DNA of 64,000 bases, taken from Zymoseptoria tritici IPO323. Taxonomy: Eukaryota; Ascomycota; Dothideomycetes; Mycosphaerellales; Mycosphaerellaceae. The stretch spans positions 310,001-374,000 of the forward strand of contig NC_018212.1 of assembly GCF_000219625.1 (NCBI RefSeq), in the 5' to 3' direction. How positions within the stretch are numbered: position 1 is the stretch's first letter; each line of letters opens with the position of its first letter. The translations under genes were made by a program, and so were the position numbers. The notes beneath the pieces are model-generated. The model was not told the DNA's origin, did not search any database, and was given only the letters and a program-made list of their open reading frames with translations. Shown here piece after piece: positions 1 to 12,633 of this stretch.

Positions 1-511
1 ACGTATGTCTCGAAGTTGTTTTCTGGAGCGGTGGTGGTGTGCTGGCGGACGGTGTGAATACGTGAGCTGACGTGATCTCGGTTTAGTGGTGCTACTACGT
101 TTAGACGAGCGACGAGGAGGGAGCGCGGGCGCGGATGCTCGTGGGGGGAAGTGGAAGTCTCGGCGTTTGCACAGGTGGGCTTGCTGCCGAGTGAAGTGGC
201 CGCTGCGGGTCGGGCGGGGCGGGGCGGAGGATGAGGTGGGAAGAGAGGTGATGGGACTGAGCGCAAAGGTATAGTTCTACCTGACGTGGAAAGTCATCGG
301 AGTTCGCTTGAAGTCATCTCGTCGTTGTATGTGGCATTCTTGAAGTTGAAATACGGTATGGTATGGTACCTTGCGGTAGTTCGTAGTTCGCTCCATAAGC
401 GTGGGGGCCAAACCGGAGCCAGCTCCACCTCACGTCGTCCATTTCGACGCTCGACGCGCCAAATATGACCTCGAACTCGACCTCGACCTCTTATCTTTCC
501 CTCTCCGCAAC
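1..511. other. Upstream region of the mitochondrial MetRS gene
   Basis: No gene can be supported here. Short open frames exist, but they lack family resemblance. The stretch is presumably promoter and 5' leader of the MetRS gene. Confidence 0.5.
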
Positions 512-2437
512 ATGCGTCAACGGATTGCTCCCATCGTCAATACCCTCAATCCTCTCCAGTCTCTCATAGCACGTCGCTGGCGTCCACAATGGGTCTGTCA
601 ATCCTGCAGACCTCGCCATCAGCGACTATGGCCGCGAAGTCTCTCCTCCTCGACCACTACCCGCTCGACCACCGATAAGACTCCCTCGAAACCCTACTAT
701 GTCACGACTCCCATCTTCTACGTCAATGCTGCCCCGCACGTCGGTCACATGTACACCATGATCCTCGCCGACGTCCTCAAACGCTGGCAAGTAATGAAAG
801 GCCATCGCTCCATCCTCCTCACGGGAACCGACGAACACGGCATGAAGATTCAACGCGCCGCTGCCCTCGCCGGTGTGGACCCGAAAGAGTTCTGCGACCA
901 AGGCGCCGACGTCTTCCGCAATCTCGCCGCCAGCGTGGACTTGAGCAACGACATCTTCATCCGCACGACGGACTTGCAACATAGAGATGGCGTGGAGTAT
1001 GCATGGCAGATGTTGAATGAAAGAGGGTACATCTACGAGAGCAAACATGAAGGGTGGTATAGCGTAAGCGACGAGACATTTTATCCGAAGAGCCAGGTGC
1101 ACATGGTGGTCGACCCGCCTACAGGTAGGAAGATGATGGCGAGCGTGGAGACGGGAAAAGAGGTGGAGTGGACGAGTGAGCGGAACTATCACTTCCGACT
1201 GAGTGCATTCCGGGACAAGCTGTTAGCCTTCTACGAGGCGAATCCTGATTTCATCGTGCCGGCCACGAGGATGCAAGATGTCATCAATCAAGTCTCTGTC
1301 GGACTGGAGGATCTTTCCATCTCTCGACCGTCAGAACGACTTCAGTGGGGAATCCCAGTCCCTACTGACCCATCACAAACCATCTATGTCTGGCTCGACG
1401 CGCTTCTCAACTACGCAACGGCAATCGGCTACCCCTTCACACCTGGGCGGGAGTCCTCGACAGGTTGGCCTGCGGACGTACAAGTTGTAGGCAAAGACAT
1501 CGTGCGCTTTCACTGCATCTACTGGCCCGCAATTCTCATGGCGCTCGACCTGCCCCCTCCCAGGCAAATCCTCACCCACGCTCACTGGACGCTGGGCCGA
1601 CAGAAGATGGCAAAGTCCACGGGCAACGTCGTCTCGCCATTTTTTGCGCTTGAACGGTTTGGAGTGGATGCCATGCGATGGTATCTCGTGCATGAAGGCG
1701 GGATCGAAGACGATGCGGATTATGATAACAAGTTCATTATTGAAAAGTACAAGAAGGCTCTGCAAGGCGGACTAGGCAACCTCTCAGCAAGAGTCATGCG
1801 AGGCAAGGGCTGGAACGTTCGCAGAGCAGTAAAGCGCTTCGCCCACCCCGAGCATGTGCACTCCACGAAGTCTAGCCTCGAAGGGGAAGACAACGTGCCT
1901 CCTACCACGCCGGCGGAAGAAGGCGCTCGATTCCCTGCTTTTCTGGCGTCGACGGATCGGTTACATCGTGGAATTTACGGTTCCATTCGCCTCACGCCTT
2001 CCCGTGCCGACGCGGAGATGAGGGCGCTGCACCCCAACCGAGCGTTGGCGGCGATCATGCACACAGTCTACAAGACCAATGCATTCCTGCAAGCTACTGC
2101 GCCGTGGGAACTCGCCCAGAAACTCCTGAACGACAAAGCCATGCCCGCCGAGCGCAAGGAAGAAATGCAACGGGAAATTGATAAAGTCATATACCTCGCC
2201 GCGGAGAGTTTGCGGGTATGTGGCATCCTTTTGACGCCGTTTATGCCCGGGAAGGCGGGAATGTTGCTGGGCCTGTTGGGTGTGGAACAGGACAGGAGAG
2301 GGTGGGAGTGGGCGGTTGTGGGGAAGGATAAGACGTATGGTGGGATGGAGGTGCAGGGCGGAGATGGAGTGGTGAGGAAAGGAAGGGTAGAGAAGCAGGA
2401 GGGAGTCTTATTTCCGGGTTTGACAAGTCTGTTTTGA
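512..2437 (+). CDS. MSM1: Methionyl-tRNA synthetase, mitochondrial
   Basis: Charges mitochondrial tRNA-Met with methionine using ATP. The single-exon frame encodes about 641 residues. The ATG at 512 is preferred over the in-frame ATG at 401 because it gives an Arg/Ser-rich, acid-poor leader (IARRWRPQW, RHQRLWPRSLSSSTTTR) typical of a matrix presequence before the catalytic core opens at PYYVTTPIFYVN. Class I signatures are visible: HVGH (HIGH motif) about 65 residues in, then TGTDEHG, and KMAKSTGNVV (KMSKS motif) in the second half of the Rossmann fold. A helical anticodon-binding domain follows (ALAAIMHTVYKTNAFLQATAPWELA). There is no C-terminal tRNA-binding extension, as expected of the organellar enzyme. 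The symbol follows yeast MSM1. Confidence 0.93.
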   Translation: MRQRIAPIVNTLNPLQSLIARRWRPQWVCQSCRPRHQRLWPRSLSSSTTTRSTTDKTPSKPYYVTTPIFYVNAAPHVGHMYTMILADVLKRWQVMKGHRSILLTGTDEHGMKIQRAAALAGVDPKEFCDQGADVFRNLAASVDLSNDIFIRTTDLQHRDGVEYAWQMLNERGYIYESKHEGWYSVSDETFYPKSQVHMVVDPPTGRKMMASVETGKEVEWTSERNYHFRLSAFRDKLLAFYEANPDFIVPATRMQDVINQVSVGLEDLSISRPSERLQWGIPVPTDPSQTIYVWLDALLNYATAIGYPFTPGRESSTGWPADVQVVGKDIVRFHCIYWPAILMALDLPPPRQILTHAHWTLGRQKMAKSTGNVVSPFFALERFGVDAMRWYLVHEGGIEDDADYDNKFIIEKYKKALQGGLGNLSARVMRGKGWNVRRAVKRFAHPEHVHSTKSSLEGEDNVPPTTPAEEGARFPAFLASTDRLHRGIYGSIRLTPSRADAEMRALHPNRALAAIMHTVYKTNAFLQATAPWELAQKLLNDKAMPAERKEEMQREIDKVIYLAAESLRVCGILLTPFMPGKAGMLLGLLGVEQDRRGWEWAVVGKDKTYGGMEVQGGDGVVRKGRVEKQEGVLFPGLTSLF

Positions 2438-3078
2438 GCTCGATGACACAGTCCGCGAGGGCAGGCCTGATCTCTCATGGAAAAGACCACTCTCGACATT
2501 CGATCGCCACATGGTATGCGGCAAGCCACTGCTTCCGAAGGCGTCATCGAGCCGATGACTGATATACGGCATGGTTTGAGGCCTGCCATGCACCGCCCTC
2601 GAAGGCGTCGCAGTGGAGTCATGGCTTGAGACGGCGGATTTAAGCTTTCACATCGAGGCTTAGCCGGTTTCTTCGAAGCCGTGCTAAATGACTCCGACAA
2701 GCAACTTGGTTGAAAATCTGAACGATTGAGGCGGGATTTCAAGGGCAGACGTTCCGATTCTCAACCAAGTTGATAGTCCGAGTGCCATACCGCCAATAGC
2801 ACAGCCCTGCAAGTGGACCATTGTGAAAGTCGCCGGATGGAGCGATTGCGAAAGGTCGGAACTTTATTGCATCGGTCGTTCTTGCGAAGTTGCGACTGGC
2901 TGCGAAGCGAAATTCTCGACTGAACCTCCTAGCACAGCCCGCTGCACACAGTCATGGAGCCACTCGCTTCGAGCGGCCTCCCCCACGCCGACGCTTTATA
3001 TCACATATGGCCATCCTGTACGCTCAATGACCATCAAGTACTCAAAGAACAATTCACAGGACACAAGAACGAAACAGA
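2438..3078. other. Intergenic, MetRS to PPxY protein A
   Basis: No supported gene. The long minus-strand frame entering from the MetRS gene is a shadow. A TATA-like TTTATATCACATAT lies about 80 bp before the next ATG. The end of this stretch shares short matches (for example GCACAGCCCGCT) with the DNA upstream of the paralogue at 5043, so the gene duplication probably included promoter sequence. Confidence 0.4.
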
Positions 3079-3744
3079 ATGCGCCAGACATTACGCCCGT
3101 TACCACCGGCCTACGTCCGAGGTACTCACTCAGGCTCGCCCAGCCCTCATCCTGCCACGGAGACCTCCTCAAGACCACAAGTACCCGAGCCTATTGACCC
3201 GACGTACGACTACGACTCCGACTCCGACGATGACCCGCCGTCTTACTCCCGCTACAGCTCACTCGCATCATCAGCTGCAGTAGCATCACGAACGCCGCAA
3301 GCCGCGACATCCCTAATGGCTTCGACCGCCGTACCTCTACCCGCCATCAACGAAGGCGAAGCCCTACCGACCTCCACCGTTCCCGCTGCCTCACGGTCCT
3401 GGTTCTTCACGCCGTCCTACCCATCGCCGGAATTCCAACCTCCACCCGCTTCAGTTCAGAACGATCCCATCGAGATCCATTCCACGAGCACACAGCGGTA
3501 CGTGCACTTTGCGAGTCCTCTATCGGCGAGCAAAGAGGAAGCCCCAAGCATCGCCGCGACGACTTCAGCCGACTTGGAGGCTCAACGAAAGTCGAGGAAT
3601 CCTAAAAGGAGGAGATTCCGGTGTTGTGGGTGCGGTGGCAAGGTATTTTGGAACTTTGTGCTGTTTTGGGTTGTGGTGATTGGTGTAAGTGCGGGAGTTG
3701 CTTGGAGTGAGACGAGGCCGGCCGGGGAGTATCATGGTCGATGA
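3079..3744 (+). CDS. PPxY-motif single-pass membrane protein, paralogue A
   Basis: Unrecognised family, 221 residues, no intron. The N-terminus MRQTLRPLPPAYVRG is shared almost exactly with the gene at 5043. Two PPxY motifs are visible: PPAY near residue 10 and PPSY near residue 52 in an Asp/Ser-rich stretch. A long Pro/Ser/Thr-rich disordered middle follows, then a basic patch (RKSRNPKRRRFR), a cysteine cluster CCGCGG, and one hydrophobic segment (FWNFVLFWVVVIGVSAGVAW) close to the C-terminus. There is no signal peptide, so a tail-anchored or type II topology is likely, with the long N-terminal part cytosolic. By analogy with PPxY adaptors of Rsp5/Nedd4 WW domains, it could recruit a HECT ubiquitin ligase to a membrane, and the cysteines beside the membrane could be palmitoylated. 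Both roles are inference. Confidence 0.72.
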   Translation: MRQTLRPLPPAYVRGTHSGSPSPHPATETSSRPQVPEPIDPTYDYDSDSDDDPPSYSRYSSLASSAAVASRTPQAATSLMASTAVPLPAINEGEALPTSTVPAASRSWFFTPSYPSPEFQPPPASVQNDPIEIHSTSTQRYVHFASPLSASKEEAPSIAATTSADLEAQRKSRNPKRRRFRCCGCGGKVFWNFVLFWVVVIGVSAGVAWSETRPAGEYHGR

Positions 3745-5042
3745 GAAGGAGGAGGACTGTGTAGGATGGGACACGCTGGATGCTAGGCGTGGGTCCTCCT
3801 TGGTCGGAGATGTTCACACGAAGGCTATATTTCCTGCGGTGCACGTGGGAAGGTTGTCTGCATCGCTGGCGTTGCGTGTGGAACCTGCACACGCTTGTCA
3901 TCGCCTGTGACGTTGAGCAGGAGCATTCCGCTATCGAGAGCTGTAGGAGCGTCTCGAGACTGCGCTGAAGCTGGGACCAGACCAGTTCGCCTTTTCCGAG
4001 TTTCGCCCTGTCTCGGCCATCGCACGACGGAGGACGATCACATAACGCACTTGCAAGACAGATTCCTTCGAGCAGGAAGGTTCTAGCTGCACTGAGGGAT
4101 ATTGAGGCTGATCTCCAGCTAACAATGCGCAGCCGTTGCCCACTCCAAGGAGAAATGAGCGCATATTGTTCGACAAACACTTGCTCCTCTTGCAAGCAGA
4201 TGCTTAACAAGAATCTGTTCCACCCATCTACCGTCCCACCGACGTTCAACATCAGCATCTTCCCAAACACGCCCTTTGACCAACGCAGCTATGCACCTCC
4301 CAAGGATATTGATTGCCCGTGGTTTGAAAATGAGTCGGTTGTGGGCTTCGACAGGAGGAGTTAAGGGGAGCTTCTTCTCTGTTGAGCCTTTTCGCGCTGA
4401 TGCGTTGTTGACAGTCAAGTCTACGCAAGGCTGGAGGGGAGTCAAATGTGGAATGCGACTGTATCTGCCGTTCGTATACTTGGAGAAAAGACGGCTGTGG
4501 TGGTCTCTAAAAGGACCCTCTTTCGACAATGCCCGTACGGAAGGGCGACAATACCGTTTTCGCTTCATTCATATATCATCAATGCGCCAACGACCTCCGC
4601 TCTACCCGCCACAAGGTCAGACAGAGATCGCTATGCACCTTTCTATAGTCTTCTCTGTGCTGGAACCTGAGCTATCGAATCGACTTTTGACGATGCTGGG
4701 CGGAAATCCTCTTCTTGTCGTTGTCAGACGATCTGCCCACATCGTACACGGACACAAAGACAGAAGTCGGACTCATGCTATCATCGTGACCGAGAATCTC
4801 GCAGTGAGTGGCATTGTCCTCTTTGTGGCTTGCGAAGGATTCCTCCAAGACCACGGTTCAGCTTCATTCACTTGTGATTCGTCGCACAGCCCGCTTCGCA
4901 CAGCCCGGTTTCTCGCTTAGATAGGGCGGCCTCACCACCTCACATGATCGCATACCAATCTACGCCATCCTGGATATGAAACAACCATGTTTCCAACAGA
5001 TTCCAGTTCACATGTAGCATCACGCAGCGAGAACTCGACAAG
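3745..5042. other. Intergenic between the PPxY paralogues
   Basis: About 1.3 kb with several overlapping open frames on both strands, none with recognisable domains or codon use that sets it apart. The 3' part (about 4840-5040) resembles the DNA just upstream of paralogue A in scattered short matches. Confidence 0.4.
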
Positions 5043-5744
5043 ATGCGCGACACACTCCGTCCTCTGCCTCCGGCCTACATAAGAGGCGACTATCCCGATC
5101 TATCGACCCCATCGGAAGAAGTCCCGAGATCACATCTCCTCGAAGAAGAAGAAGAAGAGGCTCTACCAGCATATTCTCGAAATGACCCGCTTGCAGAGGC
5201 ACCATTACCAGTCTCGTCGACGGTTCTCAGCCATGCAGAAACCCTAGCCGCGGTGCGAAGCATCTGGCCGGATCGGTCGGAAACCTCCCTCCGTCGCCTT
5301 GCTGGAGATCATAGGAGTCATGCTACACCTCCTGCTGGTCGACAAGCAGAAACCTACCGCAGCACATCCCCCTCCTCCTTCCACCGCCTAGGAGATCTTC
5401 AAGCGCGCTCCAACGACGACGATGAGATCCAAATCATCCATCTCCACCGTCACGACAACGACCACCAGATCTATCATCCTCATCGCCACGACAATGACCT
5501 TTTTGACGTTGAAGCGGGACGTTCTTCTTCTCTTCCCAAGTTCGCCGAGCCGGAGCCGGAGCCACAAGGAGAGATGACCTTCCCCCTGGACGTCGAGGCA
5601 AGGCGGACGAGGCGACGATTGAAGAAGAGGGGAGCCGGTTGTTGGTGCTGTTGTGGGTGCGGAGTCATTGGGTGGTTGTTCTGGGGGTTCTGGATTGTGG
5701 TATTCGCGGTCGCGGTCGGCGTGGCGCTGGCGCAGACGCTGTGA
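5043..5744 (+). CDS. PPxY-motif single-pass membrane protein, paralogue B
   Basis: Tandem paralogue of the gene at 3079, 233 residues, no intron. It starts MRDTLRPLPPAYIRG, keeping the PPAY motif. The second site is LPAY (after a run of six Glu), a form that Nedd4-type WW domains also accept. The middle has diverged and gained a His/Asp-rich repeat (IIHLHRHDNDHQIYHPHRHDND). The tail keeps the same order: basic patch (RRTRRRLKKRG), cysteine cluster CWCCCGCG, then a hydrophobic segment (WLFWGFWIVVFAVAVGVAL), ending a few residues later. The ends are conserved and the centre is not, so the WW-binding motif plus the Cys/membrane anchor are probably the working parts. Molecular function is unproven. 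Confidence 0.72.
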   Translation: MRDTLRPLPPAYIRGDYPDLSTPSEEVPRSHLLEEEEEEALPAYSRNDPLAEAPLPVSSTVLSHAETLAAVRSIWPDRSETSLRRLAGDHRSHATPPAGRQAETYRSTSPSSFHRLGDLQARSNDDDEIQIIHLHRHDNDHQIYHPHRHDNDLFDVEAGRSSSLPKFAEPEPEPQGEMTFPLDVEARRTRRRLKKRGAGCWCCCGCGVIGWLFWGFWIVVFAVAVGVALAQTL

Positions 5745-6715
5745 TTGATGCGTGGAAATCTGCTTCTACGATGCAGGGTAAGCTCAATGTTATGCGAGCG
5801 ACGTGGTCCCTGAAGCCTTTGGAACGGGAGCGGGATACGAATCGCGAGCCATGCCGCTTCGAGAGGTCAGACAAACAACAACTCACTGCACCACCGCCCT
5901 CTGCAAGCTAGAAAGAGGAAATCCTCGACCCTCAACGACATTCAAGCTCTGGCCAGACTTCCACCGCACCGGGAGCTCGACAACATGCCAAATTTAGGTG
6001 AACACGGCAGCGATCGGTCGGCCACGTCGAATGCCAGAAGCTGGAAGCACAAAATCTGCGATCTCGTCAAAGCTGCATCATGTCGGCCAATGAGGTATGT
6101 GGTAATGGACGAGGTTGAGCCGGAGCGAGTGCACGACAGACATCGCGCCAGATCCGCGAATTGCATTCCATCCGATGCGTAAGCAGCGTAACAGTTTCCA
6201 ACATTCCGCACGTGCTCGATCAGCCTTTCCACGCTCATCATCAGCTTCCCACACAGCGTCGAACTGCATCGAAGCGAAGAAAACTCGCACGTCTGCAAGA
6301 GTCGGATTCGGTTGCGGATCGACATCGCCGTCACCTTGTTTTCGGCGTGTGCCTTCACGCATGTCGCTTTCGCTCTCGAGGTCCGTCATCGCAGTGTAAG
6401 AAATGGACTGACTCCACCATCATGATACTCTTCATTCATTCCACTAGCCGGGATCCGCGCTCAGATTCGTCAGAGCAGCCAGGACCTTGTGATGCAGCCG
6501 GCCCCCGAGATCCTTCGCTTGCCTCCATCTACACTCCACTCGTCCCTGTCACCAATCGTTCAACTCAGCAACCACCACGTTCGACCGACGGCGACCACCC
6601 TCACCATGATCCTCACCATGACCATCTTCCAGTCTCCATGTGCCCTCTCCACCACTGATCTTAGTAGAAGCACACCTGTGATCCACCACGTCAGCCCTCG
6701 CATCAAACTCAGTCG
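5745..6715. other. Intergenic, no supported gene
   Basis: Open frames up to 165 codons occur on both strands, overlapping each other, with no recognisable domain, signal peptide or plausible splice structure. Confidence 0.4.
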
Positions 6716-6911
6716 TCATAAGAGACATACACCGACACCGAAGGCATCACATTTACCCTTGTCATCGCCATGGTCGTGACAGTAGCAAGTACCCCTTGCA
6801 TTTTTTTGCATAGACGGCGCAAGCCTTGGCGCTGCAGCTACCGGCGTGGACTTGGCCGGCGTGGAAGATGAGGCCGGCGAGGGCGGTGACCAGGACATGG
6901 GTGAGCTGCAT
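6716..6911 (-). pseudogene. Small cysteine-rich secreted protein, frame broken at a homopolymer
   Basis: An ATG at 6911 (minus) opens a clean signal peptide: a short polar start, a hydrophobic core rich in Leu/Val/Ala, and an AxA-like cleavage site. A short mature segment with cysteines follows. The frame then soon ends without more. The overlapping minus frame ending at 6716 carries a further set of closely spaced cysteines and stops immediately after the last. The switch between the two frames falls at a run of seven identical bases (6801-6807). This looks like one secreted Cys-rich peptide gene (effector, defensin-like or other) disrupted by a one-base indel, or a sequencing error at the homopolymer. 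Family and role are unknown. Confidence 0.45.
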
Positions 6912-7902
6912 GCTTGGAGCGTTGGACAATGGGATTGGATGCGTGTCTTGGATCACTGATCCGAGGATGGCAATGTCCACTCCGGTGGTATTCTTTGGCT
7001 TTCCTTATGTTGACTTGCGAAAACGAATCTCGCTCCATTTATACTTTCTCCTGTGCTGTTCCTGAGAACGACGAACGACACATCTCTGCTTAGGGTCCCG
7101 CTCTGTCCGGATTCACCAAGTCGTCGCCGGTCCGCTGCATTGGCTTTGGTAAGGAGTGTGGGGAATCAGACGGCTGGGCTTTTACAAGTACGGAATCGCA
7201 CGGTACGTCTCTCGTAAGTGTCAAAATTGATCAGGTAAGAGTCTCGAGACTCGCTCGCCACGACCACGTCCATGGCATGATCACACTCATCACGTTGGTG
7301 TGTAAATGCCGATGGTCCCCATCTGGCTCACGTCTACCTGGATTGCAGCGCTGATTCTCGTATGCATGAGACAGGTCGGCTCTTGACAGCAATACGCGGT
7401 CATTCGAGAGTCGATACTTATATCACGCCTTCAAGGGCATGTTCAGCCATGACCATGTTCGTGGCATGATCCCATTCACATCGTCCACCATGCCAACATG
7501 TCCACCTGGTTTCAGTCGTTCGCATCTCCTTCCGAATTCGGCTCCAGCCCAAAGCCAAGCGGAGAACGAGAAAAAGCAAGCAGACAGACCTAGCAACCTC
7601 AAAAGCAGGACGCACGTCACCCGAAACACATCGATCAAGTCATTAATCTCGATTCCATGATACCTAAAACTCGCACTTCGAGCTAGTCTCGTCTCGTCTT
7701 GATGCATCTGTGTCGTCTTATCTGTTCTCATGTCCTGAAACTCGCAAACCCCAAAACGAACAAGCCGGAACCGTCCTCAAGCTCTATCGCTCTCAATCAC
7801 GCCAATCGTACAATCTCACTCATCATCCTGCTCAAAGGATCAATCCCAAGCCAGCTGGGCTCGGTGCCATGTCTTACTCATCATCTCAACATCGTCCCTT
7901 CT
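6912..7902. other. Intergenic between the Cys-rich ORF and GFA1
   Basis: No supported gene. Two stretches (about 7260-7300 and 7448-7490) are imperfect copies of each other around GGCATGATC, probably a small local duplication. The right end is the 3' side of GFA1. Confidence 0.35.
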
Positions 7903-10128
<2,226 letters not shown>

Positions 10129-11785
10129 GATGACGGTCCGTGGTGAGCTGGTGTCAACAAGGAGGGTGCTTGTAGGCTTGTTGGAAGCTCTTGCGCAGTC
10201 AGATGCGGCTCAATGGCAGGAGCGAGCGTGATCGGAAGTTGGGGGGAGTAGCGATTGAATAGTGTATGTGGTATGCAGGTACGGAGGTCGTAGTGTGTGT
10301 GAGCGAGAGGAGTGCCTTAAGACAAAGGCGACGGAGAGGAGGATGATGTTGTGGTTTGTCAGGCTGAAGAGACGGAGCGTTTGCGAGAGGTTATATGAGA
10401 CGGCCTACTAGAGTTTCACTCCAGCGATTTCAGCCCCCGCCAACCGCCCGCCCGCTTCGATCAACCCTGCGCCCTATTCGCGGCCTTGCGTGCATCTTCT
10501 GAGCTGGTCCCATAATTGTTCTTTTCGCGACACGACAGCACGCGGGCCATGACATGCGAGAATTGCATCGTGTCAAACTGCACGTCACGCCGGATCTCGA
10601 CGCCCGTGGATGCTGCTATCTTTGTCCTCAAGCATGTCCTTCATAACACGTCTTCACGATAGTCGTTTGTCCAAGCCTCCGTATCATCATCGCAACGTTA
10701 TCTTCTTCGCATTCTTCTTGACAGCCGTTTGGATACCCTCCCGGCAACGCTGCAGCCAGCTGTTTGGAGTAAAAACTTGGGTTGCCCCATGCAAGGTCCC
10801 GCGCAACGTTCCCGCTCCTGAAAATAGCCCTGCCATCATCATAGTTTTCGCGTCTGTAGATTCTTGGCCCACGCGCCAACCTCACTGCCTCAATCGTCTT
10901 TTCATGTGTTCGTGTCCGTTCGTTGGTTGTGGATGTCCTTCTCCTGCATACGCTTCCGTCCGATGCGTGCGTCGCCACATGTTGGGTGGCACGCTCCGCT
11001 CAATGCATTCCTGTGGGACAGCATTCTGCGACCGCCGTCCCGAGGCAGAATTCTGATACCCTCGCGATTCACCATGCTGTCGTTTCATCGACTGCGAAAC
11101 TGGTTCGATACTCGGAACATGGATGACACCTGCTAGCATGAGACCGTGGATACGATCTGGTATAGGAGGGATCGGAGTCGCCGTTAGTGTCCTGAACATC
11201 TCGTGATCGGGCGTCTCCGCTAGTTCTAGGCGGTGTGGCTATGCAACACGCCAAGTCGCAGAGTGCTCCCCTTTTCCATATGCGAATTCCGAGCATGTGC
11301 ATGTTGACACCGTATCCAGTAGAGTGACGCCGGACATCTTCACGAGCTTGTTTCTGTGGAAATCCGGCTTCGAACGGCAATGAATGGCTTTCGAGACGGC
11401 GTTCACACTGTGTTCATATCGTGAAGACTTCCGCCTTCAGCAGTCGAGCAGGTCGCCTCGAGCAGCCATTCACTGGGAGTCGCATCGCTCTTGCTGTCTT
11501 GAGTGCGAGCGCTGGCGTGCGCCTTTCCAAAGTCCTTTCATCTCGTGGCGTGAAATGACAATGAGAGTGAGTGCTCGTTGAGTTGAGACTGAGAAAAGAC
11601 TGGTCAAAGTGGGACCAGAGTCTGAAAAGAGTCACTTCATCTCGTCTCTGAGCTTGACTCAGACATATCGCCGTCTCACGACCTCGACATCCGCATCTGC
11701 ATCTGCACCGTCCTCGATCCCGGACTACAAGCGCTTCCTCTCGTCAACAGCGCAAGTTTGTATCGTCACGACGAATCAGCTCGAT
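10129..11785. other. GFA1 upstream region and intergenic DNA
   Basis: Holds the GFA1 promoter/5' leader (roughly 10129-10600) and then about 1.2 kb without a supported gene. The plus frame 10610-11056 has no domain or coding hallmark. The plus frame starting at 11609 is only credible from the ATG at 11786. Confidence 0.4.
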
Positions 11786-12091
11786 ATGGACCGCCTTCTG
11801 GTGCAAGTCGTATTCCCTGCCATGCCGGACATGAAGGACATGGTGCTCGTGATCCCGTTCCCGACTGATGAGGACGAGATGATCCTACACTTCAACCCGG
11901 ACATCCTCACCCGCCTCGGCGAATGAGGAGCAGGCGTTACGTCGACAACACACAAGTGTACTCTCCATCTGGACAGCGAGACTGGGCCCGCGTTCAGTAT
12001 TAATGACTATATCGATCGGGTCCCTCAAACGGGTGATGAACTCGTCGCTGTGGTCACAGAGTACGCTAGGAAGCCCAAAGCTTTGGAATAA
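11786..12091 (+). pseudogene. Small unknown protein, tandem copy 1, with in-frame TGA
   Basis: Not a recognised family. Reading from ATG 11786, the frame codes for about 101 residues up to TAA 12089-12091 but is interrupted by TGA at 11924-11926. The DNA on both sides of the TGA aligns without gaps to the protein at 12634: LVQVVFPAM versus VVQVAILSG, MVLVIPFP versus LALVVPYH, and THKCTLHL identical after the stop. The stop sits opposite a Gln in the other copy. No splice pair removes it. It is either a pseudogene with one nonsense change (CGA or CAA to TGA-type decay) or, less likely, a readthrough gene. A possible intron in the trailing DNA (12097-12150) has CTGACTAAC and CAG at its 3' end. 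Confidence 0.55.
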
Positions 12092-12633
12092 AAAAGGTTC
12101 GTCGGGCTTTTCTATCCAAGCGGGCCAACTGACTAACGTGCGCTCTGCAGATTGCTGTCATCAGTTGTAATAGGCACGGCCCTCGCCAGCTCGAGGCGCA
12201 TCCAAGATCTTACCGGCACACACTCCACCGCATTACACCGTTTAACACCTGGCCTGCTTCCGCTGAATGATTACGCGCTCCTATCAGGCAAGCCTCGATG
12301 TCGAAGGTCAGCAATCTCAAGACTCACGAAGAACAAAGTGCCTTCAGGAGAGCACATACGCCGACGCAGTGGAAGATTGAGGGCAAAGGAAACAATACAC
12401 GACTGGAACATGCGTTCAGTCGGTTTCTGCTATCTGCAGCAGACGTCCGTTGTGGCAAATGAGGTCGGCGGGCTCTTTGTGGTGATGTCTGAGTTTCTCT
12501 TCTGCCAATTCCTCCGCATCCTCTTTCCTTCACAGCCTCATCAGCTACCACATCACAAGCAAGCTCCCGCAAATCACCAAGCTCTTGCATCCATCAGCAG
12601 TACAAGCTCTTCCTTGTCGTCTTCAACATCACG
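12092..12633. other. Spacer between tandem copies 1 and 2
   Basis: Contains a candidate 54-nt intron (12097-12150) and then about 480 bp with no convincing gene. Just before copy 2, the sequence TACAAGCTCTTCC resembles TACAAGCGCTTCC upstream of copy 1, showing that flanking DNA was duplicated with the gene. Confidence 0.4.

Noticed and set aside
2068..2742. 224-codon minus frame at the end of the MetRS gene
   Set aside because: Mostly antisense to the MetRS C-terminus, with no recognisable protein features.
4276..4920. 214-codon plus frame between the PPxY paralogues
   Set aside because: No domain, no homology to the neighbours' coding parts, overlapped by other open frames.
10610..11056. 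148-codon plus frame upstream of GFA1
   Set aside because: Cys-rich but without a signal peptide or family resemblance; composition matches non-coding flanks.
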